A stretch of 6,250 nucleotides of DNA from Dehalococcoidia bacterium. Lineage in GTDB: Bacteria > Chloroflexota > Dehalococcoidia > JACVQG01. How positions within the stretch are numbered: the stretch's first letter is position 1; each line of letters begins with the position of its first letter. A model generated the notes under the pieces. That model ran no database searches, was not told the origin of the DNA, and saw nothing but the letters and a program-made list of their open reading frames with translations. Location: contig JACVQG010000091.1 in the NCBI GenBank assembly GCA_015661045.1, positions 1 through 6,250 on the forward strand, written 5' to 3'. Made by a program: the position numbers and the translations under genes. Below, in pieces: positions 1 through 6,172 of this stretch.

Positions 1-1
1 T

Positions 2-118
2 CACCGGCTTGGATATGAGGTATTAAACCAACTCATAAAGGTTGTCGCCTCGAGGCTCGATGAAACATGTCATGTGTTAATAAGTGAACGGTCACTGTCA
101 GTTCAGGACAGCGTGTGA
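2..118 (+). CDS. 3' end of a gene, possibly a cyclic-nucleotide-binding-domain protein (partial)
   Basis: An open frame enters from the left edge and ends at a TGA at 116-118, giving 38 residues of a C-terminus. It reads as an amphipathic helix (GYEVLNQLIKVVASRLDET) followed by a short polar tail. The pattern 'lGy-vl--l-kvvasRL-et---l' resembles the long C-terminal helix of Crp-type cyclic-nucleotide-binding (effector) domains, which often ends in RLRET-like sequence. The frame stops soon after this helix, so there is no room for a helix-turn-helix DNA-binding domain; if the assignment is right, this would be a stand-alone sensor domain or the end of a larger protein. The gene points the same way as the redox genes, 111 nt upstream of the first of them. 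The family call rests on one helix and is tentative; that the frame is coding is somewhat more likely than the name. Confidence 0.45.
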   Translation, partial: HRLGYEVLNQLIKVVASRLDETCHVLISERSLSVQDSV

Positions 119-176
119 GGATAGATTGAAAGGTCGCGAGCATGATCTCTGGCCAGGCAAATGTATTGATCCCAAA

Positions 177-206
177 GGCAGGCTCCCTTTCTACAAGGAG
201 CCTGTC
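177..206 (+). promoter_or_regulatory. Stem-loop in the leader of the redox gene run
   Basis: The arms GGCAGGCTCC (177-186) and GGAGCCTGTC (197-206) pair over 10 bp with one G-U, around a 10-nt loop. The core of 8 bp (CAGGCTCC/GGAGCCTG) is perfect. No T-run follows, so it does not look like a standard intrinsic terminator. It ends 23 nt before the start codon of the iron-sulfur protein. It could be an mRNA leader structure, a processing or stability element, or a weak terminator for the upstream gene. The structure is seen directly; its role is unknown. Confidence 0.45.
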
Positions 207-229
207 CAATCAATTATGCGGGTTAAACA

Positions 230-1087
230 ATGAATAGAACTAAGAAAGAATATTCCAGACGTAGTTTCATAAAGCTATTAGGAGTAGCTGGCATTGGGGC
301 TATAGCTGTTCCCGGCATAGCCTCGACAGCCAAAGACCTTTATAGTAAATACAAAGTTGATCAGACACTCCAGGAAACTCCTCATAAACCAAAGCGCTTA
401 CGGCAATGGGTGATGGTAATAGATTTGAAAAAGTGCGACGGCTGCGAGAGTATTGACGGGGTTGCTAAATGCACCGAAGCCTGCATTAAAGGGCACATGA
501 TACCCACACCGGGTGGCAAATGGACGCAGCAATGGATACAGGTGTTGAAACAGGAACTGCCGGGTGGTGGTTCTTTTCATATGCCGGTGCCCTGCCAGCA
601 ATGCGAGAACGCCCCGTGTAACAATGTCTGTCCGGTAGGAGCTACGTTTCAGACACTGGAGGGAATAATCCTTATCGACCACACAAAGTGTATCGGTTGC
701 CGGCTCTGTATGGCGGCCTGCCCGTATTCCCGGCGTTTCATGAACTGGGAGGAACCGCAACAATCGGCGGAAGCAGCTTTCGTTAAGTATTCCCCCGAAT
801 ACCCCGTCCCCTTCAAACGGGGAACGGTAGTAAAGTGCATATTCTGCGCCCATAATACCCATCAAGGCAAACTACCCGTATGTGTTCAGGGTTGCCCCAT
901 GAAGGCTATCTATTTTGGGGATAAGGAAGAGGACATCGCCTCCAACGGCATAGAGATAGTCAGGCTTTCGAGATTCCTCTCCGAGAATAACGCTTTCCGT
1001 TACAAAGAAGATTTGGGGACTCAGCCCCGCGTATATTACCTGCCAGGACATGGACAGGAATTCGGGAGGCACTATGAAGGTAAGTGA
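230..1087 (+). CDS. Tat-exported four-cluster [4Fe-4S] ferredoxin-like subunit (DmsB/PsrB/NrfC/DsrO type)
   Basis: This 285-residue protein is the electron-transfer subunit expected to wire a membrane quinone-reactive protein to a partner on the outer face of the membrane. A twin-arginine motif (SRRSFIK, residues 9-15) precedes a hydrophobic stretch (about 16-34), with possible cleavage near Ala34. Sixteen cysteines fall into four groups: C69/C72/C81/C85, C122/C125/C130/C134, C154/C157/C160/C164 (a classic CxxCxxCxxxC) and C203/C206/C218/C222. This is the arrangement of the four-cubane DmsB/PsrB family, and all ligand positions appear intact. The length fits the family. ATG 230 is the first possible start because TAA lies in frame at 224-226; its ribosome site is weak (GCGGG, about 7 nt away). 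The stop overlaps the following NrfD gene by 14 nt. Substrate specificity cannot be read from this subunit; I saw no molybdopterin domain, unlike ActB of alternative complex III. Confidence 0.93.
   Translation: MNRTKKEYSRRSFIKLLGVAGIGAIAVPGIASTAKDLYSKYKVDQTLQETPHKPKRLRQWVMVIDLKKCDGCESIDGVAKCTEACIKGHMIPTPGGKWTQQWIQVLKQELPGGGSFHMPVPCQQCENAPCNNVCPVGATFQTLEGIILIDHTKCIGCRLCMAACPYSRRFMNWEEPQQSAEAAFVKYSPEYPVPFKRGTVVKCIFCAHNTHQGKLPVCVQGCPMKAIYFGDKEEDIASNGIEIVRLSRFLSENNAFRYKEDLGTQPRVYYLPGHGQEFGRHYEGK
1064..1069 (+). promoter_or_regulatory. Ribosome binding site that fixes the NrfD start at 1074
   Basis: GGGAGG lies 4 nt before ATG 1074. An earlier in-frame ATG at 1050 lacks a comparable site, and the eight residues it would add are unlike a family N-terminus. 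The site lies inside the end of the iron-sulfur gene, which suggests translational coupling of the two subunits. Confidence 0.7.
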
Positions 1088-2519
1088 ATATACATCCCGG
1101 TTAGAAAGCACCCTTATTCACCCCATTATCCGCAGTCATAAGGCTTATTACGGCCTCGTTGCGTTGCTGGTGTTAATGGTGCTGTGGGCCGGGTTCGCCT
1201 GGTCGGTTCAACTCAAACGCGGCCTGGTTGTAACAGGTCTGAATAATATGGTCCTCTGGGGATTTTACATCACCAACTTCGTGTTCTTTATAGGTATCAG
1301 CCATGCAGGCACCCTTATATCGGCCATCCTGAGGGTTACCAATGCCCAGTGGCGCACTTCGATTACCCGCGTAGCAGAGGTGATCACAGTTGTCGCTCTT
1401 ATGACAGGCGCCAGCATGATTGTTATCGATATGGGCCGCCCCGATAGAGTACTTAATATTTTCATTTTTGGCAGGGTGCAATCTCCGCTGGTATGGGACC
1501 TGGTGGCTGTGACTACCTACCTCACCGGTAGTTTGATTTATCTCTACCTCCCGTTGATCCCCGACATTGCGATTTTAAGAGACCGCCTGGCAAGTAAAGA
1601 AAAAATAAGAGAACTGACCTATAAAACGGTCGGCCATTCGGGCAGGATTATAGAAAGGGAGTCTCTACGCATTTCGAACTTCAGGTTGGCCTTTTATACA
1701 ATGTTGGCGGCAGGATGGAGAAACACCACCGAGCAAAAAAAACGGTTAGAATTGGGTATTAGTATAATGGCCTGGCTCATCATCCCGATAGCTGTCTCGG
1801 TCCATACAGTTGTTTCCTGGGTGTTCGCAATGACCGTCAGGGTGGGGTGGAATTCAACGGTTTTCGGCCCCTATTTTGTGGTTGGAGCCATATTCTCTGG
1901 TATCGCATCTCTCCTTATCGCCATGGCCCTCTTCCGCAAAGCCTTTCACCTGGAAGAATATATTACGATAAAACAATTTAGAAAACTCAGTCTTTTATTG
2001 CTGGTTTTGGATGGCGTTTACCTATATTTCACTGCGGCAGAGTACTTGACTGTAGGCTATAAACTCGCCGAGTCTGAAAAGCTACTGCTCACCTTGCTTT
2101 TTGTCGGCGAGCAGGCACCCTTGTTCTGGGGTTTCGTAGTCGGGGGAATGTTGATACCGGGAGCGTTGCTGGCTATCCCTAAGACCCGGAATATACCCTG
2201 CATCATAGTAGCCTCTATATTAATCAATATCGGAATGTGGATAAAAAGGTTCGTGATTGTAGTGCCCTCGTTACAAATACCCCTATTGCCCTTTGATTTT
2301 GGCACATACCGGGCAACCTGGGTGGAATGGTCCATCACGGCAGGGGCATTTGCCGGATTCAGCCTTTTATACGTGCTTTTCGCTAAGGTGTTCCCCATCA
2401 TCTCTATATGGGAGATGGCCGAGGAACATGAAAAAGAGAGCCATGAAGTGGTCGCTGAAGAACAATCAGCTAAAGTGCCTTCTGAGACCTATTCACACCG
2501 GCGTTTAGTGCGGAATTAA
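1074..2519 (+). CDS. NrfD/PsrC/ActC-family integral membrane quinone-interacting subunit
   Basis: This 481-residue polytopic protein (counted from ATG 1074) has roughly ten predicted membrane helices, at about 24-46, 55-80, 97-119, 140-161, 228-255, 264-288, 303-323, 338-366, 375-399 and 417-440. Family signatures are clear: SHAGT (76-80), the D-M-G-R-P-D-R motif at 119-125 followed by SPLVWD (137-142), H244 in the HTVVSW segment, WNSTVFGPYFVVGAIFSG (259-276), and near the end NIGMWIKRFVIVVPSL (385-400), which is very like ActC/ActF. The family (NrfD, PsrC, DsrP, HybB, ActC) anchors iron-sulfur partners and exchanges electrons, in some cases with proton transfer, with (mena)quinone. The size and C-terminal signature favour the long ActC/DsrP/QrcD-like branch over the 8-helix PsrC type. 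A charged, Glu-rich tail (about 448-481) is probably cytoplasmic. It overlaps and is probably co-translated with the upstream iron-sulfur subunit, its expected partner. The actual enzyme it serves is unknown. Confidence 0.92.
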   Translation: MKVSEYTSRLESTLIHPIIRSHKAYYGLVALLVLMVLWAGFAWSVQLKRGLVVTGLNNMVLWGFYITNFVFFIGISHAGTLISAILRVTNAQWRTSITRVAEVITVVALMTGASMIVIDMGRPDRVLNIFIFGRVQSPLVWDLVAVTTYLTGSLIYLYLPLIPDIAILRDRLASKEKIRELTYKTVGHSGRIIERESLRISNFRLAFYTMLAAGWRNTTEQKKRLELGISIMAWLIIPIAVSVHTVVSWVFAMTVRVGWNSTVFGPYFVVGAIFSGIASLLIAMALFRKAFHLEEYITIKQFRKLSLLLLVLDGVYLYFTAAEYLTVGYKLAESEKLLLTLLFVGEQAPLFWGFVVGGMLIPGALLAIPKTRNIPCIIVASILINIGMWIKRFVIVVPSLQIPLLPFDFGTYRATWVEWSITAGAFAGFSLLYVLFAKVFPIISIWEMAEEHEKESHEVVAEEQSAKVPSETYSHRRLVRN

Positions 2520-2545
2520 CGCTAACTACAGAGCTGGAGTAAGAG

Positions 2546-3712
2546 ATGTACGTTAAGGATTCGAATCAGCTTGGTCGAATAAAGAAAGCAGCGCGGGTCA
2601 AATGGATAGCCTTGTTTGCAGGCATCCTTATAGCCGGTCTGTTAGTACTTACCATTAGTAACAATAAAGCCTATTCTATGTCTAATGGGCTACTCACAGG
2701 ACGGTCAACCACTGGCTGTGCCCCCTGTCACGGCGCTGCAGCCAACCCCAATGTTAAGGTAGTTATCAGCGGACCTACAACCGTGACGCCAGGAAATACT
2801 ATCCAATATTCTGTTACGTTAAATGGCAACCCTGAAGCCGGCGGCGGTCTAAATGTAAGCGCCAGTGATGGGAAACTCTCCCCCGGTGAGAATACCCAGC
2901 TAGTTAACGGGGAAATTACCCAAAAGGACAAGAACTCCAGGATATGGACTTTATCGTGGACAGCTCCGTCCATACCCGGACAGTATGTACTCAGTGCGGT
3001 TGGCAATGCTGTTAACAAAGATGGCTCTCCCGCCGGAGATGGCTGGAATGTAGGCCGTCTGGAAATTTCGGTGGCGGAAGCCCAGACTGGAACAAGTACC
3101 CCGGCGCCCACCGTTCCTCCGACTGGAAGCGGCCCGGCCGCAACACCTGCGTCTGCACCTGTGCCACCTGCCCCGGCTGTGCCTAAACCCCCAACGCTCA
3201 GTCTAAAAACACCGGAGATAAAATCAGGGCAAGGTACAGCAACACTGACTGCTTCTCTGAAAGACGATAAAGGTAGACCCATTTCAGGGGCTACTATCAG
3301 CTTTAATATTGACACTGAGTTCTTTCTCAGTTCCGGCGATGTCCCTGTAGATACCTCCCGTGGCCCATATATCGCCGACTACGGCGCACAGGATAGCAAA
3401 GTAAAGGGTCTAATGGAGGTTGGTCAGGCTAAAACAAACGCCGATGGAATAGCTACTTTGAAATACACTCCAGCTATTGGGGGCGACCTCAAATTGGTGG
3501 CCAAGTATGAATCCGCTAACCCGGGTACAGTTGAAAACTCTATTATATGGCAGAGTACCGAGCAAGGCGTAAATTATCACCCGGAGATTGGCATAGAAAC
3601 TTCATTTTTAAGACCAAAGTGGATTCTCGGAATCATTTTGGGCAGCATATGGTCTATATTCCTGTATGTTCTATATCAGATATTTGCCATAACAAGAGAA
3701 AAGACCGACTGA
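2546..3712 (+). CDS. Membrane-tethered protein with a c-type haem motif, a Reeler/choice-of-anchor-V-like domain and an Ig-like domain
   Basis: This 388-residue protein has an N-terminal hydrophobic anchor or uncleaved signal (about 19-38) after a basic segment. A single haem-attachment motif, C58-A-P-C61-H62, follows in a GRSTTGCAPCHG context. Residues about 65-176 form a beta-sandwich-like region with SGPTTVTPGNTIQYSV, WTLSWTAP and AVGNAVNKDG elements, recalling the Reeler-like choice-of-anchor-V domain, which often carries such a CxxCH at its start. A Pro/Ala/Thr-rich linker (about 181-216) leads to an Ig-like domain (about 217-333; KDDKGRPISGATISF and TNADGIATLKYTP resemble invasin/Big-type repeats). 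A C-terminal helix (359-381) ends in a basic tail. Both ends seem membrane-anchored, with the bulk outside. GGAG at 2536-2539 lies 6 nt before the start, 26 nt after the NrfD stop. Position in the operon suggests a monohaem electron carrier or an assembly/scaffold subunit of the complex. Haem binding is inferred from the motif; the distal ligand is not evident (Met290 and His345 are the obvious candidates). Confidence 0.8.
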   Translation: MYVKDSNQLGRIKKAARVKWIALFAGILIAGLLVLTISNNKAYSMSNGLLTGRSTTGCAPCHGAAANPNVKVVISGPTTVTPGNTIQYSVTLNGNPEAGGGLNVSASDGKLSPGENTQLVNGEITQKDKNSRIWTLSWTAPSIPGQYVLSAVGNAVNKDGSPAGDGWNVGRLEISVAEAQTGTSTPAPTVPPTGSGPAATPASAPVPPAPAVPKPPTLSLKTPEIKSGQGTATLTASLKDDKGRPISGATISFNIDTEFFLSSGDVPVDTSRGPYIADYGAQDSKVKGLMEVGQAKTNADGIATLKYTPAIGGDLKLVAKYESANPGTVENSIIWQSTEQGVNYHPEIGIETSFLRPKWILGIILGSIWSIFLYVLYQIFAITREKTD

Positions 3713-3733
3713 TAAAAAAAAGGGAGTAATGAG

Positions 3734-3856
3734 ATGAGTTATAAAATACTTCCCATCTTACTAATAATATTTGTAGCTACCGTAGCTATAACACTCCAGG
3801 TTGTTATCTGGAACGGCCCGGATACTCATGGGTTGCTTTCACTACCACACGAGTAG
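3734..3856 (+). CDS. Small single-helix membrane protein, 40 residues, unknown function
   Basis: A 40-residue frame starts at ATG 3734 and ends at TAG 3854-3856. AGGGAG (3721-3726) sits 7 nt before the start, a good ribosome site. The protein is MSYK, then one strongly hydrophobic helix (about 5-26, ILPILLIIFVATVAITLQVV), then a short polar tail with W26, H32 and H39. It starts 22 nt after the haem/Ig-like protein's stop, in the same direction, so it is very likely in the same transcript. Small one-helix subunits are common in respiratory membrane complexes (for example CydX, CcoQ and the small Act or Nap accessory proteins), so a structural or stabilising subunit is plausible. I recognise no family. 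The main doubt is that short hydrophobic frames can arise by chance; the ribosome site and spacing argue for a real gene. Confidence 0.65.
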   Translation: MSYKILPILLIIFVATVAITLQVVIWNGPDTHGLLSLPHE

Positions 3857-3907
3857 TAGTGTAAAGATACAATGAAACCATAAATATATTAATAATAGGA
3901 GGTTTAA

Positions 3908-4687
3908 ATGAACTTGTTCCTGTGGATAGTGATCGGGGTAGTAGTGGTGGTGCTATTTTTTTTGTCCGTCAGAATTGTCCGGCAGTGGGAAAGAGGCGTC
4001 TTACTTCGTTTCGGTAGGTTAATGGGCGTCCGCAACCCGGGTTTCAACTTCATTGTCCCTATAGTTGACCGATTGGTCAAAGTTGACCTGCGTATAGTAA
4101 CTATGGTGCTGGAGCCACAGGAAATAATCACCAAAGACAATGTAACCATAAAGGTAACCGCCGTGGTCTATTTCCAGGTGGTAGACCCCATAAAGTCGGT
4201 TGTTAATATCGAGGCGTATGACCAGGCTACAACTCAAATAGCTCTGACTTCCCTGCGTAGTGTGCTGGGCCAGTCTGAACTGGATGAGCTTTTAGCCCAC
4301 CGCGAGCAGGTAAACGCAAAACTGCGCACTATTATTGAGGAACAAACCGAGAAACCCTGGGGTGTGCGCGTCACAATTGCTGAGGTTAAAGATGTGCTCC
4401 TGCCGGATTCCATGCAGCGGGCTATGGCCCGACAGGCTGAGGCGGAAAGAGAGCGGAGGGCAAAGGTTATCCATGCCCAGGGTGAATTTGCCGCCGCCCA
4501 AACGCTGGCTGATGCCGCAAAGATAATACAATCGGAGCCAGCCGCATTGCAACTACGCTATCTCCAGACGCTTACCGAGATCGCAGGGGAAAAGAGCAAC
4601 ACCATAATACCGTTACCCCTCGATATTTTAGGCATGAAAGATGCCTTGCTGGGTAAAATTGAAAAGGCAGCTAGAAATAACGATTAA
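3908..4687 (+). CDS. Slipin/stomatin-family SPFH (band 7) membrane protein
   Basis: This 259-residue protein matches the usual size of bacterial slipins. One N-terminal helix (3-22) is followed by the SPFH/band-7 domain (about 24-185). Signature segments are ERGVLLRFGRLMGVRNPGF (28-46), FIVPIVDRLVKVDLR (48-62), ITKDNVTIKVTAVVYFQVVDP (74-94), LRSVLGQSELDELL (116-129) and LPDSMQRAMARQAEAERERRAK (165-186). An Ala-rich helical region (about 187-207) and PAALQLRYLQTLTEIAGEKSNTIIPLPLD (211-239) complete a full-length slipin. Such proteins form oligomeric assemblies on the membrane and are linked to membrane microdomains and protein quality control; bacterial slipins often pair with NfeD proteases, but none is seen here. 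AGGAGG (3897-3902) gives a strong ribosome site 5 nt from the start. It follows the 40-residue gene by 51 nt without an intervening terminator, so co-transcription with the redox genes is possible, though the AT-rich gap could hold a promoter of its own. Confidence 0.92.
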   Translation: MNLFLWIVIGVVVVVLFFLSVRIVRQWERGVLLRFGRLMGVRNPGFNFIVPIVDRLVKVDLRIVTMVLEPQEIITKDNVTIKVTAVVYFQVVDPIKSVVNIEAYDQATTQIALTSLRSVLGQSELDELLAHREQVNAKLRTIIEEQTEKPWGVRVTIAEVKDVLLPDSMQRAMARQAEAERERRAKVIHAQGEFAAAQTLADAAKIIQSEPAALQLRYLQTLTEIAGEKSNTIIPLPLDILGMKDALLGKIEKAARNND

Positions 4688-4733
4688 TAACTCTCGTGGC
4701 AGTATTGAAATCTGCTGATATAAAAGGTTTTTA

Positions 4734-4773
4734 AAAGCCACCCCGATGAATATCGGGGTGGCTTTCTTTTTTT
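4734..4773. terminator. Intrinsic terminator, probably bidirectional, between convergent genes
   Basis: A perfect 14-bp stem (AAAGCCACCCCGAT at 4734-4747, its complement at 4752-4765) encloses a GAAT tetraloop. On the plus strand it is followed by C and seven T (4767-4773), ending the SPFH transcript. Read on the minus strand, the stem is followed by TTTT-containing sequence (the A-run at about 4733-4736 and the AAAAGG/TTTTT stretch beyond), and it lies just after the stop of the minus-strand solute-binding gene, so it can end both transcripts. Confidence 0.95.
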
Positions 4774-4774
4774 G

Positions 4775-5923
4775 TTATCTCCCCCACAGTTTATTCAGCC
4801 AGCGGTCCCGGTACAGTTTGGCAGCTTCGTCAGTGTCCTCACGTGTCAAAATAATCGGTCGCTGAGGTACTATCTGGGAAGCTTTGGGCAGCGAGCTGGG
4901 CACGTCCTTCCGAGCCGGAGACCCGCTGGCAGCTTTCGAATAAACACTTTGCCCTTCCTTAGAGTTAAACCAGTTCATAAACACCTTGGTGGCATTGGGA
5001 TGAGGGCCACCCTGGAAAGCTGCCATTGTAATCACTGAGAGCACTGTCCCATCCTTGAGTTCTATAGCCCTGATGGGCGCACCATCGGTGACAAAACGGG
5101 CAAAGGTGGCGCTGGCATAGATAGATAGATGTCGTTCACCCCGGGCCAATAAGGTTGCTGCCTCGGGCAGGTTAGTAGTAAACCTGAGATCCTGCTTATA
5201 CAGGGATTTTAGATATTCCTCGTCGATGACCTTCTCACGGAGGAGGGGGGCCAACTGCTGAATTGTACCGGGGCTGGTTGTATATTCAACAAGCAGCATC
5301 TTACTTTTCCACTTGGGGTCTAAAAGGTCTTTCCACGTCGTGGGTTCTTCGCCGGGCTTGACAAGGTTGTTATTTACATAGGGAGAGTACACAGTGAATG
5401 AGAAGACAATAACGTGTTTATCCTGGGGATCCATACTTAAAATATCGGCCACCCAGACATCCTTCTCCCTTAGCACGGGCAGGTCACCGGCATAGCTTGT
5501 GGTAAGCCCTTCCACCTTCATATTCTGAATATTGGAGACATTGCCTTCGGTCACATCAGCAACAAGATTCCCTATTCGCTTCTCCGTCTTCACCCTTTCT
5601 GTAAATTCAGCGCCCCGCCCCGTCACAATATCCATAGTGATGCCATAGGTATCCTTGAAGGCACGGCTCACAACTATTCCAATATCCCCAACCAGATTGA
5701 ATGAATAGATAGTGAGCTTGCCCTCCTTTTTGGCTGCCTCCACTATCTTATTCCAGGCTGCGTCCTGGGTTGAAGGTGTAACAGAGGAGCCGGGGATAGG
5801 AGTAGTTGGACTGGAAACAGGTTTTGGAGTCTGCACCTGGGAGGGAGTTGGCTGGGGAGTACAGGCAAATACCATAGATAGTAACAATACCACAACTAAT
5901 CCGATGAGAAGATACTTTTTCAT
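4775..5923 (-). CDS. ABC transporter solute-binding lipoprotein, family 1 (AfuA/FbpA-like)
   Basis: This 382-residue exported lipoprotein captures a solute outside the cytoplasmic membrane for an ABC importer. The N-terminus is a lipoprotein signal (MKKYLLIGLV onward) with VFAC and lipid Cys21, followed by a Pro/Thr/Ser-rich spacer (22-52). The mature domain begins near W57 (WNKIVEAAKKEGKLTIYS) and shows the COG1840-type pattern: EPTTWKDLLDPKWKSKM (193-209), the TTSPGT and LLARGERHLSIYAS regions, GAPIRAIELKDGTVL (281-295), NATKVFMNWFNSKEGQSVYSK (310-330) and GSPARKDV (334-341). I do not see the adjacent Tyr pair of classical ferric-binding FbpA, so the ligand is uncertain (iron complex, other metal or a small organic or oxyanion). 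AAAGGA lies 7 nt before the ATG. It stands alone: no permease or ATPase gene is next to it in the window, and a terminator follows its stop directly. Confidence 0.9.
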   Translation of the reverse strand: MKKYLLIGLVVVLLLSMVFACTPQPTPSQVQTPKPVSSPTTPIPGSSVTPSTQDAAWNKIVEAAKKEGKLTIYSFNLVGDIGIVVSRAFKDTYGITMDIVTGRGAEFTERVKTEKRIGNLVADVTEGNVSNIQNMKVEGLTTSYAGDLPVLREKDVWVADILSMDPQDKHVIVFSFTVYSPYVNNNLVKPGEEPTTWKDLLDPKWKSKMLLVEYTTSPGTIQQLAPLLREKVIDEEYLKSLYKQDLRFTTNLPEAATLLARGERHLSIYASATFARFVTDGAPIRAIELKDGTVLSVITMAAFQGGPHPNATKVFMNWFNSKEGQSVYSKAASGSPARKDVPSSLPKASQIVPQRPIILTREDTDEAAKLYRDRWLNKLWGR

Positions 5924-5957
5924 ATATTCATCCTTTCCAATCTACCGAGAATCCCCA

Positions 5958-5975
5958 TGCTCATTTACATGAGCA
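5958..5975 (-). promoter_or_regulatory. Palindrome in the leader of the solute-binding gene, possible operator
   Basis: TGCTCAT (5958-5964) and ATGAGCA (5969-5975) form a perfect 7-bp inverted repeat around TTAC, 34 nt upstream of the start codon. A weak promoter-like pair can be drawn on the minus strand: TTTTCA (5991-5986) and TGTAAA (5969-5964) with a 16-nt spacer. In that case the palindrome would cover the -10 element, as expected of a repressor site. The palindrome is certain; the promoter and operator roles are guesses. Confidence 0.4.
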
Positions 5976-5991
5976 CTATGAAGTATGAAAA

Positions 5992-6098
5992 TTGACCTCA
6001 CCCCTACACCCCTCTCCGTTGACGGAGAGGGGCCGGTCCGATGACACTTTGTTCATCGGACTCCGTAAAGGTGAAACACTTTCGGAGGGGAGAGGTTA
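5992..6098. repeat. MITE/REP-like multi-hairpin intergenic repeat
   Basis: About 107 bp made of nested inverted repeats. The outer ends TGACCTCACCCC (5993-6004) and GGGGAGAGGTTA (6087-6098) are complementary with two mismatches. Inside are three hairpins: CCCCTCTCCG/CGGAGAGGGG (6009-6018 with 6023-6032, TTGA loop), GTCCGATGA/TCATCGGAC (6036-6044 with 6053-6061, 8-nt loop) and CTCCG/CGGAG (6061-6065 with 6083-6087, with AAAG/CTTT inside). The CCTCACCCC...CCCCTCTCC style matches abundant palindromic intergenic repeats in several bacterial groups. No T-run follows, so it is not a standard terminator. One copy is present in the window, so its repeat status is inferred from the structure. Confidence 0.6.
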
Positions 6099-6172
6099 TT
6101 TTCAGAGGCATTATACAAGTTTACAGGTTTTTGAACAACCCTCTAAACTCTCAATGTTGATGTTATACGATT

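Noticed and set aside
142..237. A 31-residue plus-strand frame starting at ATG 142
   Set aside because: No clear ribosome site, no recognisable features, it spans the hairpin and overlaps the start of the iron-sulfur gene.
398..865. A 155-residue minus-strand open frame opposite the iron-sulfur gene
   Set aside because: It is antisense to a region with 16 conserved cluster cysteines; no ribosome site or family resemblance.
1050..1073. Earlier in-frame start for the NrfD protein at ATG 1050
   Set aside because: It lies deeper inside the iron-sulfur gene without a comparable ribosome site, whereas GGGAGG stands 4 nt before ATG 1074.
2728..3315. A 195-residue minus-strand open frame opposite the haem/Ig-like gene
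   Set aside because: It mirrors the Pro/Ala-rich linker and beta-domain codons of the real gene; its own sequence is low in complexity and resembles no family.
3840..3861. A CACTAC/GTAGTG 6-bp hairpin over the stop of the 40-residue gene
   Set aside because: Short stem, 10-nt loop and no T-run: too weak to call a terminator or regulatory element.
5117..5130. A short tandem TAGA run inside the solute-binding gene
   Set aside because: Only about three units, in frame with normal protein sequence; no sign of a repeat of biological interest.
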